Source of the DNA: Micromonospora sp. HK10 | Lineage (GTDB): Bacteria > Actinomycetota > Actinomycetes > Mycobacteriales > Micromonosporaceae | Reading direction: 5' to 3' | Assembly (NCBI RefSeq): GCF_000982955.1 | Contig: NZ_KQ058902.1 | Span: 1-64,000 of the forward strand | Length of the DNA stretch: 64,000 nt | In this document: piece by piece, positions 1 to 7,818 of the stretch | Layout: each line of letters opens with the position of its first letter | Numbering within the stretch: position 1 is the stretch's first letter | Notes under the pieces: generated by a model | Databases searched by the model: none | What the model saw: only the letters and a program-made list of their open reading frames with translations | Told to the model about the DNA's origin: nothing | Translations under genes and position numbers: made by a program

Positions 1-75
1 CCCGCCCGACGCCACCCGCCCGGCGCCACCCGCCCGGCGCCATCCGCCCGGCGCCGCCATCCGCCCGGCGGCCGA
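1..75. repeat. GC-rich short tandem repeat at window edge
   Basis: Imperfect direct repeats of a roughly 14-base unit (GCCACCCGCCCGGC and variants) run from the window edge to about base 75. It may be the end of a gene that begins outside the window or a non-coding minisatellite; the sequence here cannot decide. No other feature is visible in the first 170 bases. Confidence 0.5.
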
Positions 76-170
76 GCCCGCGCGGCCGCCCGGCGCTCCC
101 GGCCCCACCGCCAGCACGACGCCATCGGTGACGTTGAGTAACATCGCCCGGCACCCGGACCTGCCCACCG

Positions 171-253
171 CGCTGCCTTTGCTCTGCAGCCATCCGCGCA
201 GCAGGTATACGGTGCGCAACCGCTGCGTCCGTGGCTGCAGAGCAAAGGCAGCG
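171..253. repeat. Long palindromic hairpin element upstream of serS
   Basis: Bases 171-192 are an exact inverted repeat of 232-253: 22 bp arms around a 39-base loop. The loop itself contains a smaller inverted repeat (CGCAGC / GCTGCG). The structure would form a long RNA hairpin or a cruciform about 280 bases before the serS start. It has no run of T residues, so it is not a classical terminator of one strand. It may be a dispersed palindromic repeat or a structured leader; it occurs only once in this window. Confidence 0.7.
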
Positions 254-532
254 AAGGGGCATCAAGGAGGTCGGGCGTATCCGATCGGATGACCAGGTCA
301 GAGGAGTGAGGTACGGGGGTTCCCCGGGGTGGACACGGCTTGCGACCGCCGTCCGTTACTCAGCGTGGTCACACCGGCGGGCAGCGGCGTCAATCACGTA
401 CCGTCACCCGGGTCGTGCGACGACGGCGGCCGCTCGGGGCTGTCCCGCCCGGGGCGGGCCGGGCCGGCCGGGCCGCGACGGTAGCATCTGGGGGTCCTAC
501 CTGACTGCCTGGACGGAGGCGTACGGAGCAGC

Positions 533-1819
533 ATGCTCGACATGGAGTTGATCCGGAAGGATCGCGAGGCGGTGGCAACCGCGCTCGCGAAGCGGCTGGA
601 TCCCGCCGAGGTCAATCGGGCGTTGGACGAGATCCAGCGGCTCGACCAGGAACGCCGCGCCCTCATCACGGAGATCGACGCCGAGCGGCAGCGCCGCAAG
701 GCCGAGGCGCGGGCGTACGCGCAGGCGAAGCGCGCCGGCAGTACGCCGGAGCCGGCCGCGCCCGAGGCGGAGCGCAAGCAGCTCGCCGAGCTGGAGTCCC
801 AGCTGGACGAGGTGCAGTCCCGGCTGCGCGGCACCATGAGCGAGCTGCCCAACCTGCCCGCCGACGACGTGGTCGCCGGGGGCAAGGAGGCCAACCGGGT
901 GGTACGGACCTTCGGCGAGCCGCCGGCCATCGAGCGGGTCCGTGACCACGTGGAGCTGAGCCGGGCGCTCGGGCTGGTCGACCACGAGCGCGGCGTCAAG
1001 CTCGGCGGCTCCGGCTTCTGGATGTACACCGGGATGGGCGCCCGCCTGGAGTGGGCGCTGGTCAACTGGCTGATCGAGCAGAACATCGAGGCCGGGTACG
1101 AGTTCCTGCTGCCGCCGCACCTGCTGCTGGATTCGGCCGGCTTCGCCGCCGGGCAGTTCCCCAAGTTCTACGACGACGTCTATCACCTGGACAAGCAGTC
1201 CGCGCCGCGCGGGCAGTTCCTGCTGCCCACCGCGGAGACGGCGATCCTCGGTGCGTTCCAGGACGAGATCCTGGAGACCGCGAAGCTGCCGCTGAAGGCA
1301 TTCGCCTACACCCCGTGCTACCGGCGGGAGGCGGCCGGCTCGCACTCCGACGAGCGCGGCACGGTGCGGGGCCACCAGTTCAACAAGGTGGAGATCTTCC
1401 AGTTCACCCTGCCGGAGCAGGCCGACGCCGCGCTGGCGGCGATGGTCGCCCACGTGGAGGGCCTGGTCGGCAAGCTCGGGCTGCACCACCAGACCAGCCT
1501 GCTCGCGGCCGGCGACGCCAGCGCGGCGATGAAGAAGACCCTCGACGTCGAGGTCTGGATGCCGAGCACCGGCAAGTACAAGGAGGTGTCGTCGGTCTCC
1601 TGGGGCGGCGACTACCAGGCCCGCCGGGCGGCCATCCGCTACCGGGAGCCGGGCGGCAAGCAGACCCGCTTCGTGCACACGTTGAACGGGTCGGCGCTGG
1701 CCACCAGCCGGCTCTTCCCGGCCATCCTGGAGCAGTTCCAGCAGCCCGACGGTTCGGTGCTGGTGCCGGAGGTGCTCCACGACAAGCTCGGCACCGACCG
1801 GCTCACCCCGGTCCGCTGA
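533..1819 (+). CDS. serS: Seryl-tRNA synthetase, divergent type
   Basis: Class II aminoacyl-tRNA synthetase, 428 residues, charging tRNA-Ser with serine in the cytoplasm. An N-terminal coiled-coil arm (about 1-110) precedes the catalytic core. Motif 2 reads CYRREAAGSHSDERGTVRG followed by HQFNKVE. Motif 3 reads HTLNGSALATSR. The serine-site TAE and NGS residues are kept, so it should be active. The arm and core are nearer to the E. coli-like type than to the usual actinobacterial SerRS, and the common SSCSN-x-x-DFQARR segment is SSVSWGGDYQARR. The start has GGAG eight bases upstream. A hairpin follows the stop. It may be the only SerRS or a second, specialised copy. Confidence 0.9.
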   Translation: MLDMELIRKDREAVATALAKRLDPAEVNRALDEIQRLDQERRALITEIDAERQRRKAEARAYAQAKRAGSTPEPAAPEAERKQLAELESQLDEVQSRLRGTMSELPNLPADDVVAGGKEANRVVRTFGEPPAIERVRDHVELSRALGLVDHERGVKLGGSGFWMYTGMGARLEWALVNWLIEQNIEAGYEFLLPPHLLLDSAGFAAGQFPKFYDDVYHLDKQSAPRGQFLLPTAETAILGAFQDEILETAKLPLKAFAYTPCYRREAAGSHSDERGTVRGHQFNKVEIFQFTLPEQADAALAAMVAHVEGLVGKLGLHHQTSLLAAGDASAAMKKTLDVEVWMPSTGKYKEVSSVSWGGDYQARRAAIRYREPGGKQTRFVHTLNGSALATSRLFPAILEQFQQPDGSVLVPEVLHDKLGTDRLTPVR

Positions 1820-1829
1820 CCGGCGCGGT

Positions 1830-1846
1830 CCCGCCGTGACGGCGGG
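1830..1846. terminator. Hairpin between convergent serS and thioredoxin genes
   Basis: CCCGCCG-TGA-CGGCGGG forms a perfect 7 bp stem with a 3-base loop, ten bases after the serS stop and just beyond the 3-prime end of the convergent minus-strand gene. There is no U tract, as is usual for GC-rich actinobacterial terminators. Confidence 0.55.
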
Positions 1847-1874
1847 GTTGGGCGTCGCCCGGCCCCGCTGTCCG

Positions 1875-2477
1875 TCATCCCCGGGCCAGCGCCGCGACCT
1901 GACGGGTCAGCGCCTCGCCGTCGAGGAAGCCCCGGTGCACGATCCGGCCGTCCCGGTCGAGGATCAGGAAGGTGCTCTGCTCGACCACCTCGAAGCGCCG
2001 CCACAGCGCGCCGGCCCGGTCGTCGAGCTGCGTCGTGCCGGCCAGGTCGAACTCGGCGACGAACCCCTTCATCGCCCGCTGATCACCCAGCCCGGCGACC
2101 CCGACGATGGGCACCGTGTCCCGGTACGCCGGGGCGAGCTCGGCGACCGTCCACGCCTGGCTGGCGCAGGTGGCGCACCAGGGCGCCCAGAACCACAACA
2201 CCACCGGCCGGCCGGCCAGGTCGGCGGCGGAGAACGCCGTACCGTCGAGGGTCTTCGCGGTGAACGACAGCGTCTCGGGCACCCGGGCCGGGACCGACGG
2301 GGCGGCCGGCCGCGTGGAGCCGGTCGGGGCCGGCGAGGCGGGGGCCACGGCGCCGACCGGCGCGGCCCGCTCCGGGGTGACCGCGCAGGAGACCGGCGCG
2401 GCCAGCGCCACGGCGAGCGCGACGGCCCGGACGAGGCGGCGGGCCGGCCGATCAGCCGCTGGTGAACTGCGGGACAT
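1875..2477 (-). CDS. TlpA/ResA-like thioredoxin lipoprotein
   Basis: 200-residue exported thiol-disulfide protein. An N-terminal hydrophobic signal (about 14-30) ends at a Cys in APVSC, a near-lipobox, so it is probably a lipoprotein. A Ser/Pro/Ala-rich linker (about 32-66) leads to a thioredoxin fold with the active site WCATC and the conserved preceding WFWAPW. The cis-Pro region of typical TlpA is replaced by STFLILDRDG. The start is set by GAGGAGG five bases before the ATG. It is the third gene of the redox operon, 21 bases after the NuoF-like gene. It probably oxidises or reduces cysteines of exported proteins or heme handling factors. Confidence 0.85.
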   Translation of the reverse strand: MSRSSPAADRPARRLVRAVALAVALAAPVSCAVTPERAAPVGAVAPASPAPTGSTRPAAPSVPARVPETLSFTAKTLDGTAFSAADLAGRPVVLWFWAPWCATCASQAWTVAELAPAYRDTVPIVGVAGLGDQRAMKGFVAEFDLAGTTQLDDRAGALWRRFEVVEQSTFLILDRDGRIVHRGFLDGEALTRQVAALARG

Positions 2478-2498
2478 CCGCGCCTCCTCTGGCGTCGG

Positions 2499-3962
2499 CT
2501 ACTCGGACCGGACCAGCCGGAGCGCGAGTTCGGGGCAGACCTTCACGGCCTTGAGCGCGCCCTCCCGCAGCCAGGTGGGCACCGGGGTGGTGGGGAAGGC
2601 GGGGTAACCGTTGCCGTCGAGCCGGATGAAGTCCGGCACCACGTGGGCGCAGAGCCCGTGCCCGTCGCAGCGGGACCAGTCCAGGGTGAGCTTCTGCGGG
2701 TTGCCGTCGGGCGCCCCGGGTAGGCCCATCACGCCCTTCACCCGCTTGCCGCACCCCTCGCCGGTGGCGTGCAGCCGCAGGTCCTCGGCGAACACCTCCA
2801 TCGCGGAGAGCGCGAAGCGCGCGGTGCCGTCGGGGTGGCTGCACGCGCCCCGGCCCTTCACGTCGCCGGCCGCGGCGCGGACCACCTCGACCGGCGCGCT
2901 GCCGGAGACCGCGAGGTCGACCGCGCGGGCCAGGTCGGGCAGGCCCATCTTGCAGGGACCGCACTGCCCGGCGGACTCGCCGGCCAGGTAGCGGACCACC
3001 TGGGCGGCCTCACCGAGCGGGCAGGTGTCCCGGCCGAGCGGGACGATGATGCCCGCGCCGAGGGTGCCGCCGACGGCGGCGAGACCCTTGCGGGAGACCT
3101 CCGCCCGGTCCGCCGCCTCCGGCGTGATCCACTTGCCGTGGTAGCCGCCCATCAGGATGCCGGGCCCGTCGGGCACCTCGCAGAGTTCGAGGATGTCCCG
3201 CAGCGGGGTGCCGGCGGCGCACTCCACCACGGCCGGCCGCTTCGCCACTCCGGTGACGGTGAGCAGCACGGTCCCCGGCTCGTCGTCGGTGCCCAACGCC
3301 GCGTACTCGTACGGGCCGATCCGGGCCGCCACGGCGACCTGGGCGTACGTTTCGGCGTTGGAGAGCAGGGTGGGCAGCCCGCCCACCCCCGAGTCGCTGG
3401 AACGCTTCTTGGTGCCCGGCGGGATGTGCGGTAGCCCGTTGATGCCGTTGACCAGCGCGCCGCCCTCCCCCGAGATGAACCGGTGCGGCACGGTGACGAC
3501 GGTGGTCGGCACCGGCATCCGCCGCTCCCGCAACGCCTCGGTCAGCGACGGGCGGCCGATGTCGTCGTCGGCCACGCCGATGACGATCTCCTCGGCGTCC
3601 AGCGCGTACGCGGCCAGCGCCGCGCCGTCCAGGATCAGGTGCGGGGCCCGGGTGAGCAGGACCTTGTCCTTCCAGCTCGCCGGCTCGCCCTCGGTGGCGT
3701 TGACCACCACCACGGCGGACAGATCCTGCCGCTCGCAGGACTCCAGCACGGCACGCAGCTTGCGGGCGAACGGGAAGCCGGCGCCGCCCTTGCCCTTGAG
3801 GTCGATGGCCTCGGCGAGCCGCAGCAGGGCGGCCGGTTCCATCGGCCCGATCGGGCCGTGCACGTCCTCGTGGGCGAGCAGGTCGAGCCGGCCGAACTCG
3901 GCGAAGCCGGCGGTGAGGCGGGGCTCGCCGACGCAGGCGACCGGCGGCACGGTCGTCCGCAT
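2499..3962 (-). CDS. NuoF-like NADH dehydrogenase flavoprotein fused to ferredoxin
   Basis: About 487 residues. The order is a NuoF/Nqo1-type NADH-FMN domain (GKGGAGFPF near 60; NATEGEPASWKDK near 90), a SLBB region, a NuoF C-terminal iron-sulfur segment and a C-terminal [3Fe-4S]-type ferredoxin (CDGHGLC then KVCP). In complex I the cluster motif is ESCGxCxPC; here it is ESAGQCGPC, so the first ligand is Ala. The start is ATG 3962 (TGATG overlap with the previous stop) or GTG 3965. Position between a heme membrane protein and an exported thioredoxin suggests it takes electrons from NADH for the membrane partner. It is not part of a complex I operon. Confidence 0.85.
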   Translation of the reverse strand: MRTTVPPVACVGEPRLTAGFAEFGRLDLLAHEDVHGPIGPMEPAALLRLAEAIDLKGKGGAGFPFARKLRAVLESCERQDLSAVVVVNATEGEPASWKDKVLLTRAPHLILDGAALAAYALDAEEIVIGVADDDIGRPSLTEALRERRMPVPTTVVTVPHRFISGEGGALVNGINGLPHIPPGTKKRSSDSGVGGLPTLLSNAETYAQVAVAARIGPYEYAALGTDDEPGTVLLTVTGVAKRPAVVECAAGTPLRDILELCEVPDGPGILMGGYHGKWITPEAADRAEVSRKGLAAVGGTLGAGIIVPLGRDTCPLGEAAQVVRYLAGESAGQCGPCKMGLPDLARAVDLAVSGSAPVEVVRAAAGDVKGRGACSHPDGTARFALSAMEVFAEDLRLHATGEGCGKRVKGVMGLPGAPDGNPQKLTLDWSRCDGHGLCAHVVPDFIRLDGNGYPAFPTTPVPTWLREGALKAVKVCPELALRLVRSE

Positions 3963-5689
3963 CACTTCGCCTCACCCCGCAGCCCGGCCCAGTACGCCCC
4001 GTCGACGGCGTCGGCGTCGGCCCGGCGGCGGCGCCGCCCGGAGCGCCCCTCCCCGGCGGCCCGCAACGCCCGACGGGAGGCGAGGTCGACCAGGGTGGGA
4101 GTGTCGTCGACGAAGACCTCCTCCGGGGCGTACCGGGCCGGCGGGCGCCAGTAGTCCGGCTCCTCCGGCACCTCCGTCTCGCCGCTGTGCCGGCCGGCGT
4201 CGCTGCGCGGCTCCGCCGAGATCGGGCTGCCGGAGATGGGGCCCGCCGAGACCGGGCCGGCCGAGATGGGCTCGCCGGAGACCGGCCGGGCCGACCAGCG
4301 GCGCGGGCTGTCCCACGGCTCCTCCGGCTCGTCCGTGCGGCGGGGCGGGGCCGAGTAGCGGGCGGCGGCGTCCGAGTAGCGGCCGGCGTCCGGCGGGGTG
4401 GAGTAGCGGGTGCCGGGGTCGGGCGGGGCGGAGTGGCGGCCACCGGCGTCCGGCGGGGCCGAGTGCCGGGCGGCGGTCTGCTCCGCGGACCGGGACCGGC
4501 GCCCGACCCGCTCCTCCTCGTCCCGGTAGCGGCGGGTCGACCGGTCCTCGTCGCGCCGCCCGACCCGCTCATCGGTGCGCCGGGCCGACCGGTCCTCGTC
4601 GCGCCGGGCCGGGCGTTCGTCGCCGCGGCGGGCGGGCCGGTCGGCGTCGCCGCGGCGGGCGGCCGGGGCCAGCTCCGCCGCGCCGCGCCGCGCGCCGGAG
4701 ACCGGCTCTTCCGTGCCCCGGCGGCGGGCCGCCGCCCGGACCGGCTCGCGCAGCGAGCCCGGCTCCGGCACCACCGGTACGGCGAACCGCTCCGGGTCGC
4801 GGCGGCGGGCGGTGCCGGCCGGCGCGGTCCAGGTGGCGGTCACCTCCGCCCAGCTCGATTCCCGCCGGCCGGACCGGCTCTCCTTCTCCTCCCGGCCGGC
4901 CGAGCGCTTGCGGGTGAGCCCGGCGAGCAGCCCCTTCCCGTCCTCGGCCCGGCCGGTCATCGCCTTGTTGAGCGCGGCGGCCTGGTGCTGCTCACGGCTG
5001 CGCCGGCCGAGGTACACGGAGAGGCGGACCAGCAGCGCCAGCACCACCAGCAGCACGCAGGCCAGGTAGCTCAGCAGCACCCAGGCCTTCGCCGCCCGGC
5101 CCGCGTTGAGCCCGTGCACCAGCGCGAACGGCCAGGAGAGGTACGCCATCGAGTGCAGCGCGCGCCAGAACCACCGCGGCCCCACCCCGGCGAACCGGAC
5201 CCGGACCAGGCCGGTCCAGAGCACGCTCACCATGAGGAAGGAGGCCACGGTGCCCAGCCCGACGTAGAGGCCACGGCCGCCGATGAACGGCACGAGCGCG
5301 TCGGTGGGCGCGGCCCGACCGGTGGCCACCTTGGTGATGACGTGGCAGGCCAGCCCGGCCACGCCGAGGATGCCGGTGGCCCGGTGGGCGGACTGCAGCA
5401 GCACCCGGTGCGGGATCCGCAGCACCAGCCGGTCGGTGGCGAGCAGCCCCATCATCACGGTGAGGCTGAGCGAGACCAGGGCGACGACCCCGGCGAAGAA
5501 CTCGGTGAAGAAGAATCCGTACGCGTACAGGGCCCCGCCCGCGCCGGCCAGCTCGACGCCGGCCCACGCAGCGGCGAGCGCGGACCCGCCGAGCGCCACC
5601 ATCGCGGGCTTCGACATGGTCCGGACGCCACGGCTGGTGCTGGCGGTGCGGACGGTCGTCGGCTTCTCGTTCTGCTGTGCCCGGGCCAT
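3962..5689 (-). CDS. Ferric reductase-like heme membrane protein with long charged tail
   Basis: 575 residues. About six membrane helices span residues 28-230. Two pairs of histidines spaced 13-14 residues apart (SAHRATGILGVAGLACH and LHSMAYLSWPFALVH) match bis-His heme b ligation of the ferric reductase/NOX transmembrane family. The C-terminal 340 residues are disordered and repetitive: RRDEDRSARRTDERVGRRDEDRSTRR blocks, then SAPPDAG repeats and ISAGPVSAGPISGSP repeats. No FAD/NAD reductase domain is attached; the next gene probably supplies it. GAGGAG precedes the ATG. First gene of the three-gene operon, divergent from alpha-amylase. Confidence 0.85.
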   Translation of the reverse strand: MARAQQNEKPTTVRTASTSRGVRTMSKPAMVALGGSALAAAWAGVELAGAGGALYAYGFFFTEFFAGVVALVSLSLTVMMGLLATDRLVLRIPHRVLLQSAHRATGILGVAGLACHVITKVATGRAAPTDALVPFIGGRGLYVGLGTVASFLMVSVLWTGLVRVRFAGVGPRWFWRALHSMAYLSWPFALVHGLNAGRAAKAWVLLSYLACVLLVVLALLVRLSVYLGRRSREQHQAAALNKAMTGRAEDGKGLLAGLTRKRSAGREEKESRSGRRESSWAEVTATWTAPAGTARRRDPERFAVPVVPEPGSLREPVRAAARRRGTEEPVSGARRGAAELAPAARRGDADRPARRGDERPARRDEDRSARRTDERVGRRDEDRSTRRYRDEEERVGRRSRSAEQTAARHSAPPDAGGRHSAPPDPGTRYSTPPDAGRYSDAAARYSAPPRRTDEPEEPWDSPRRWSARPVSGEPISAGPVSAGPISGSPISAEPRSDAGRHSGETEVPEEPDYWRPPARYAPEEVFVDDTPTLVDLASRRALRAAGEGRSGRRRRRADADAVDGAYWAGLRGEAK

Positions 5690-5873
5690 CTGCTCCTCGA
5701 TCGTCTCGCGGCGGCGCCCCCACCGACCGGTGCCTGCTCCCTCCTCCTGTACGGACGGACGGCGTGGACGGATCAGCCCGGTGGCGAATTTCTCGGCCGG
5801 ATCGTCGAACCGGCCCGAGCCGGCGTGCGTGTAGCCGCATCCGGCGCGATACGCAACGACGGGTATCCATGCG

Positions 5874-5903
5874 TTGACAGGTTTTGCAACACGCTTGTAA
5901 CCT
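5874..5903 (+). promoter_or_regulatory. Alpha-amylase promoter with direct-repeat operator
   Basis: A perfect -35 TTGACA (5874-5879) is followed after 16 bases by TGTAAC (5896-5901) or after 18 by TAACCT. Direct repeats TTGCAAC (5884-5890) and TTGTAAC (5895-5901), one helical turn apart, fill the spacer. Streptomyces amylase promoters carry similar TTGCA-type repeats bound by LacI-family MalR; assignment here is by analogy. Confidence 0.6.
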
Positions 5904-6018
5904 TGCCGAAAATTTCAGGATCCGCTGCAAGAAACGTGCAGCGAGCCTCGTGCCACCGCACCCCAGCCCTGTCCCCCGCACCCCCACCCCGTTCCCCCGC
6001 ATCCCCTCGGGAGTCCCG

Positions 6019-7512
6019 ATGCATCGACCCGGATGCCGGCCGTCACGACGCCAGCCCGGCGTGCCCGCGCCCGCCCCGCGCCGCCGCGCCGCGGTGGCGG
6101 CCCTCGCCCTCGTCGCCGGCCTGCTCGCCCCGACCGCGCTGGCCGCGCCCCCGGCCGCCGCCGCCACCCCCGGCGGCAAGAAGGTCATCGTCCAGCTCTT
6201 CGAATGGAACTGGCCCTCGGTGGCCAACGAGTGCACCACCGTGCTCGGCCCCAAGGGCTACGGCTACGTCCAGGTCTCGCCACCCCAGGAGCACGTCACC
6301 GGCAGCCCCTGGTGGGTCGCCTACCAGCCGGTCAGCTACCGGGTGGAGTCCCGCAAGGGCACCCGGGCGCAGTTCCAGTCCATGGTGAACACCTGCCACG
6401 CCGCCGGCGTGAAGGTCATCGTGGACGCCGTCATCAACCACATGTCGGGCCAGGACAACGGGGGCACCGGCTGGGCCGGCTCGTCATACGGCCACTACAA
6501 CTACCCGGGCGTCTACAGCTCGGCCGACTTCCACTACTGCGGCCGCAACGGCGGCAACGACATCGCCAACTACGGCGACCGGTACGAGGTGCAGAACTGC
6601 GAGCTGGTCAACCTCGCCGACCTCAAAACCGAGTCCGACTATGTCCGGTCCCGGATCGCCGGATACCTCAACGACCTGCTGTCGCTCGGTGTGGACGGGT
6701 TCCGGCTGGACGCCAGCAAGCACATGCCGGCCGCCGACATCGCCGCCATCAAGGGCAAGCTCTCCCGCTCGGCGTACCTGGTGCAGGAGGTCATCTACGG
6801 CGCCGGCGAGCCGATCCAGCCGACCGAGTACACCGGCAACGGCGACGTGCACGAGTTCCGCTACGGCAAGGACCTGGCCCGGATGTTCACCAGCGAGCGG
6901 CTGGCGTACCTGAGGAACTTCGGCGAGTCCTGGGGGTACCTGCCGGGCGGCCAGGCGGTGGTGTTCACCGACAACCACGACACCCAACGCGACGGCGGGG
7001 TGCTGACCTACCGGGACCGCGGCGAGTACGCGCTGGCGAACGCCTTCATGCTGGCCTGGCCGTACGGCACGCCCGCGGTGATGTCGAGCTTCACGTTCAG
7101 CGACAAGGACCAGGGACCGCCCTCGGACGCCGGCAACAAGACCCGCGCCACCACCTGCTACTCCGGCTGGGAGTGCGAGCACCGCTGGCGGGTCATCGCC
7201 AACATGGTCGGCTTCGCCAACGCCACCCAGGGCGCGGCGGTCGCCAACTGGTACGACAACGGCTGGCAGCACATCGCGTTCAGCCGGGCCGGCAAGGGTT
7301 ACCTGACGCTCAACGACGAGGACTTCGCGATCACCGGCCGCTCGTACTACACCGGGCTGCCGGCCGGCCGGTACTGCGACGTCATCCACGGCGACTTCAG
7401 CAACGGCTCGTGCAGCGGGCCGGTGGTCACCGTCGACGCCGGCGGCTGGTTCGCCGCGACCGTCAACGCGCACGACGCGGTCGCCATCCACATCGGAGCG
7501 AAGCTGTCCTGA
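6019..7512 (+). CDS. amyA: Secreted alpha-amylase (GH13)
   Basis: 497 residues from ATG 6019, which has GGGAG five bases upstream; the reading frame is open further upstream but the signal peptide begins here. Arg-rich N-region, hydrophobic stretch (about 23-40) and an AxA site near 47 give a Sec signal. GH13 motifs: DAVINHMSG (region I), GVDGFRLDASKHM (region II with the Asp nucleophile), QEVIYGAG (region III with the Glu acid) and FTDNHDTQR (region IV). The C-terminal third resembles the all-beta domain of Streptomyces-type amylases and has no starch-binding module. It hydrolyses starch outside the cell. Upstream repeats suggest maltose/glucose control. Confidence 0.95.
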   Translation: MHRPGCRPSRRQPGVPAPAPRRRAAVAALALVAGLLAPTALAAPPAAAATPGGKKVIVQLFEWNWPSVANECTTVLGPKGYGYVQVSPPQEHVTGSPWWVAYQPVSYRVESRKGTRAQFQSMVNTCHAAGVKVIVDAVINHMSGQDNGGTGWAGSSYGHYNYPGVYSSADFHYCGRNGGNDIANYGDRYEVQNCELVNLADLKTESDYVRSRIAGYLNDLLSLGVDGFRLDASKHMPAADIAAIKGKLSRSAYLVQEVIYGAGEPIQPTEYTGNGDVHEFRYGKDLARMFTSERLAYLRNFGESWGYLPGGQAVVFTDNHDTQRDGGVLTYRDRGEYALANAFMLAWPYGTPAVMSSFTFSDKDQGPPSDAGNKTRATTCYSGWECEHRWRVIANMVGFANATQGAAVANWYDNGWQHIAFSRAGKGYLTLNDEDFAITGRSYYTGLPAGRYCDVIHGDFSNGSCSGPVVTVDAGGWFAATVNAHDAVAIHIGAKLS

Positions 7513-7522
7513 CCGCGGTCAG

Positions 7523-7562
7523 CGTGGCGCGGCGTCCGCCAACTGCCGGCCTCCGCGCCACG
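7523..7562 (+). terminator. Terminator hairpin after alpha-amylase
   Basis: CGTGGCGCGG (7523-7532) pairs perfectly with CCGCGCCACG (7553-7562), a 10 bp stem starting ten bases after the amylase stop, with a 20-base loop and no U tract. A shorter palindrome, CTGACCGCGGTCAG, overlaps the stop codon itself. Confidence 0.5.
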
Positions 7563-7575
7563 TGATCGACCCCAG

Positions 7576-7752
7576 CTGCCGCATCCCGGCCCCACCGCCG
7601 CCCGGGACGGCACAGGATGCCGCAATCCGGCCCCACCGCCGCCCGGGACGGCACGGATGCCGCATCCCGGCCCCGCCGCCCGGGACGGCACGGGATGCCG
7701 CAATCCGGCCCCACCGCCTCCCGGGACGGCACGGGATGCCGCAATCCGGCCC
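7576..7752. repeat. Minisatellite, 37-41 bp unit, about 4.4 copies
   Basis: Units begin near 7576, 7617, 7657, 7694 and 7735. Each carries GATGCCGCAATCCGG (or GCATCCCGG) followed by CCCCACCGCC and CCCGGGACGGCACGG. Copy length varies, and not by multiples of three, so coding is unlikely. The ATGCCGCAA core reappears in the larger array at 25440-25990. The array fills the space between amylase and the L,D-transpeptidase. Confidence 0.8.
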
Positions 7753-7806
7753 TTCCAGCCCGCCTGGGCGGCGCGCGATCTGACCGAATGGGGCGTTTCG
7801 GTCGAC

Positions 7807-7812
7807 TACAGT
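7807..7812 (+). promoter_or_regulatory. -10 element placing the transcript start on a GTG codon
   Basis: TACAGT (7807-7812) lies six bases before GTG 7819, and no Shine-Dalgarno sequence precedes that codon. This is the layout of a leaderless mRNA. No convincing -35 is seen. Confidence 0.45.
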
Positions 7813-7818
7813 TTGTAT

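Noticed and set aside
171-532. T-box or other serine riboswitch upstream of serS
   Set aside because: No T-box consensus or specifier loop can be seen; only the palindrome and a possible -10 (TAGCAT, 482-487).
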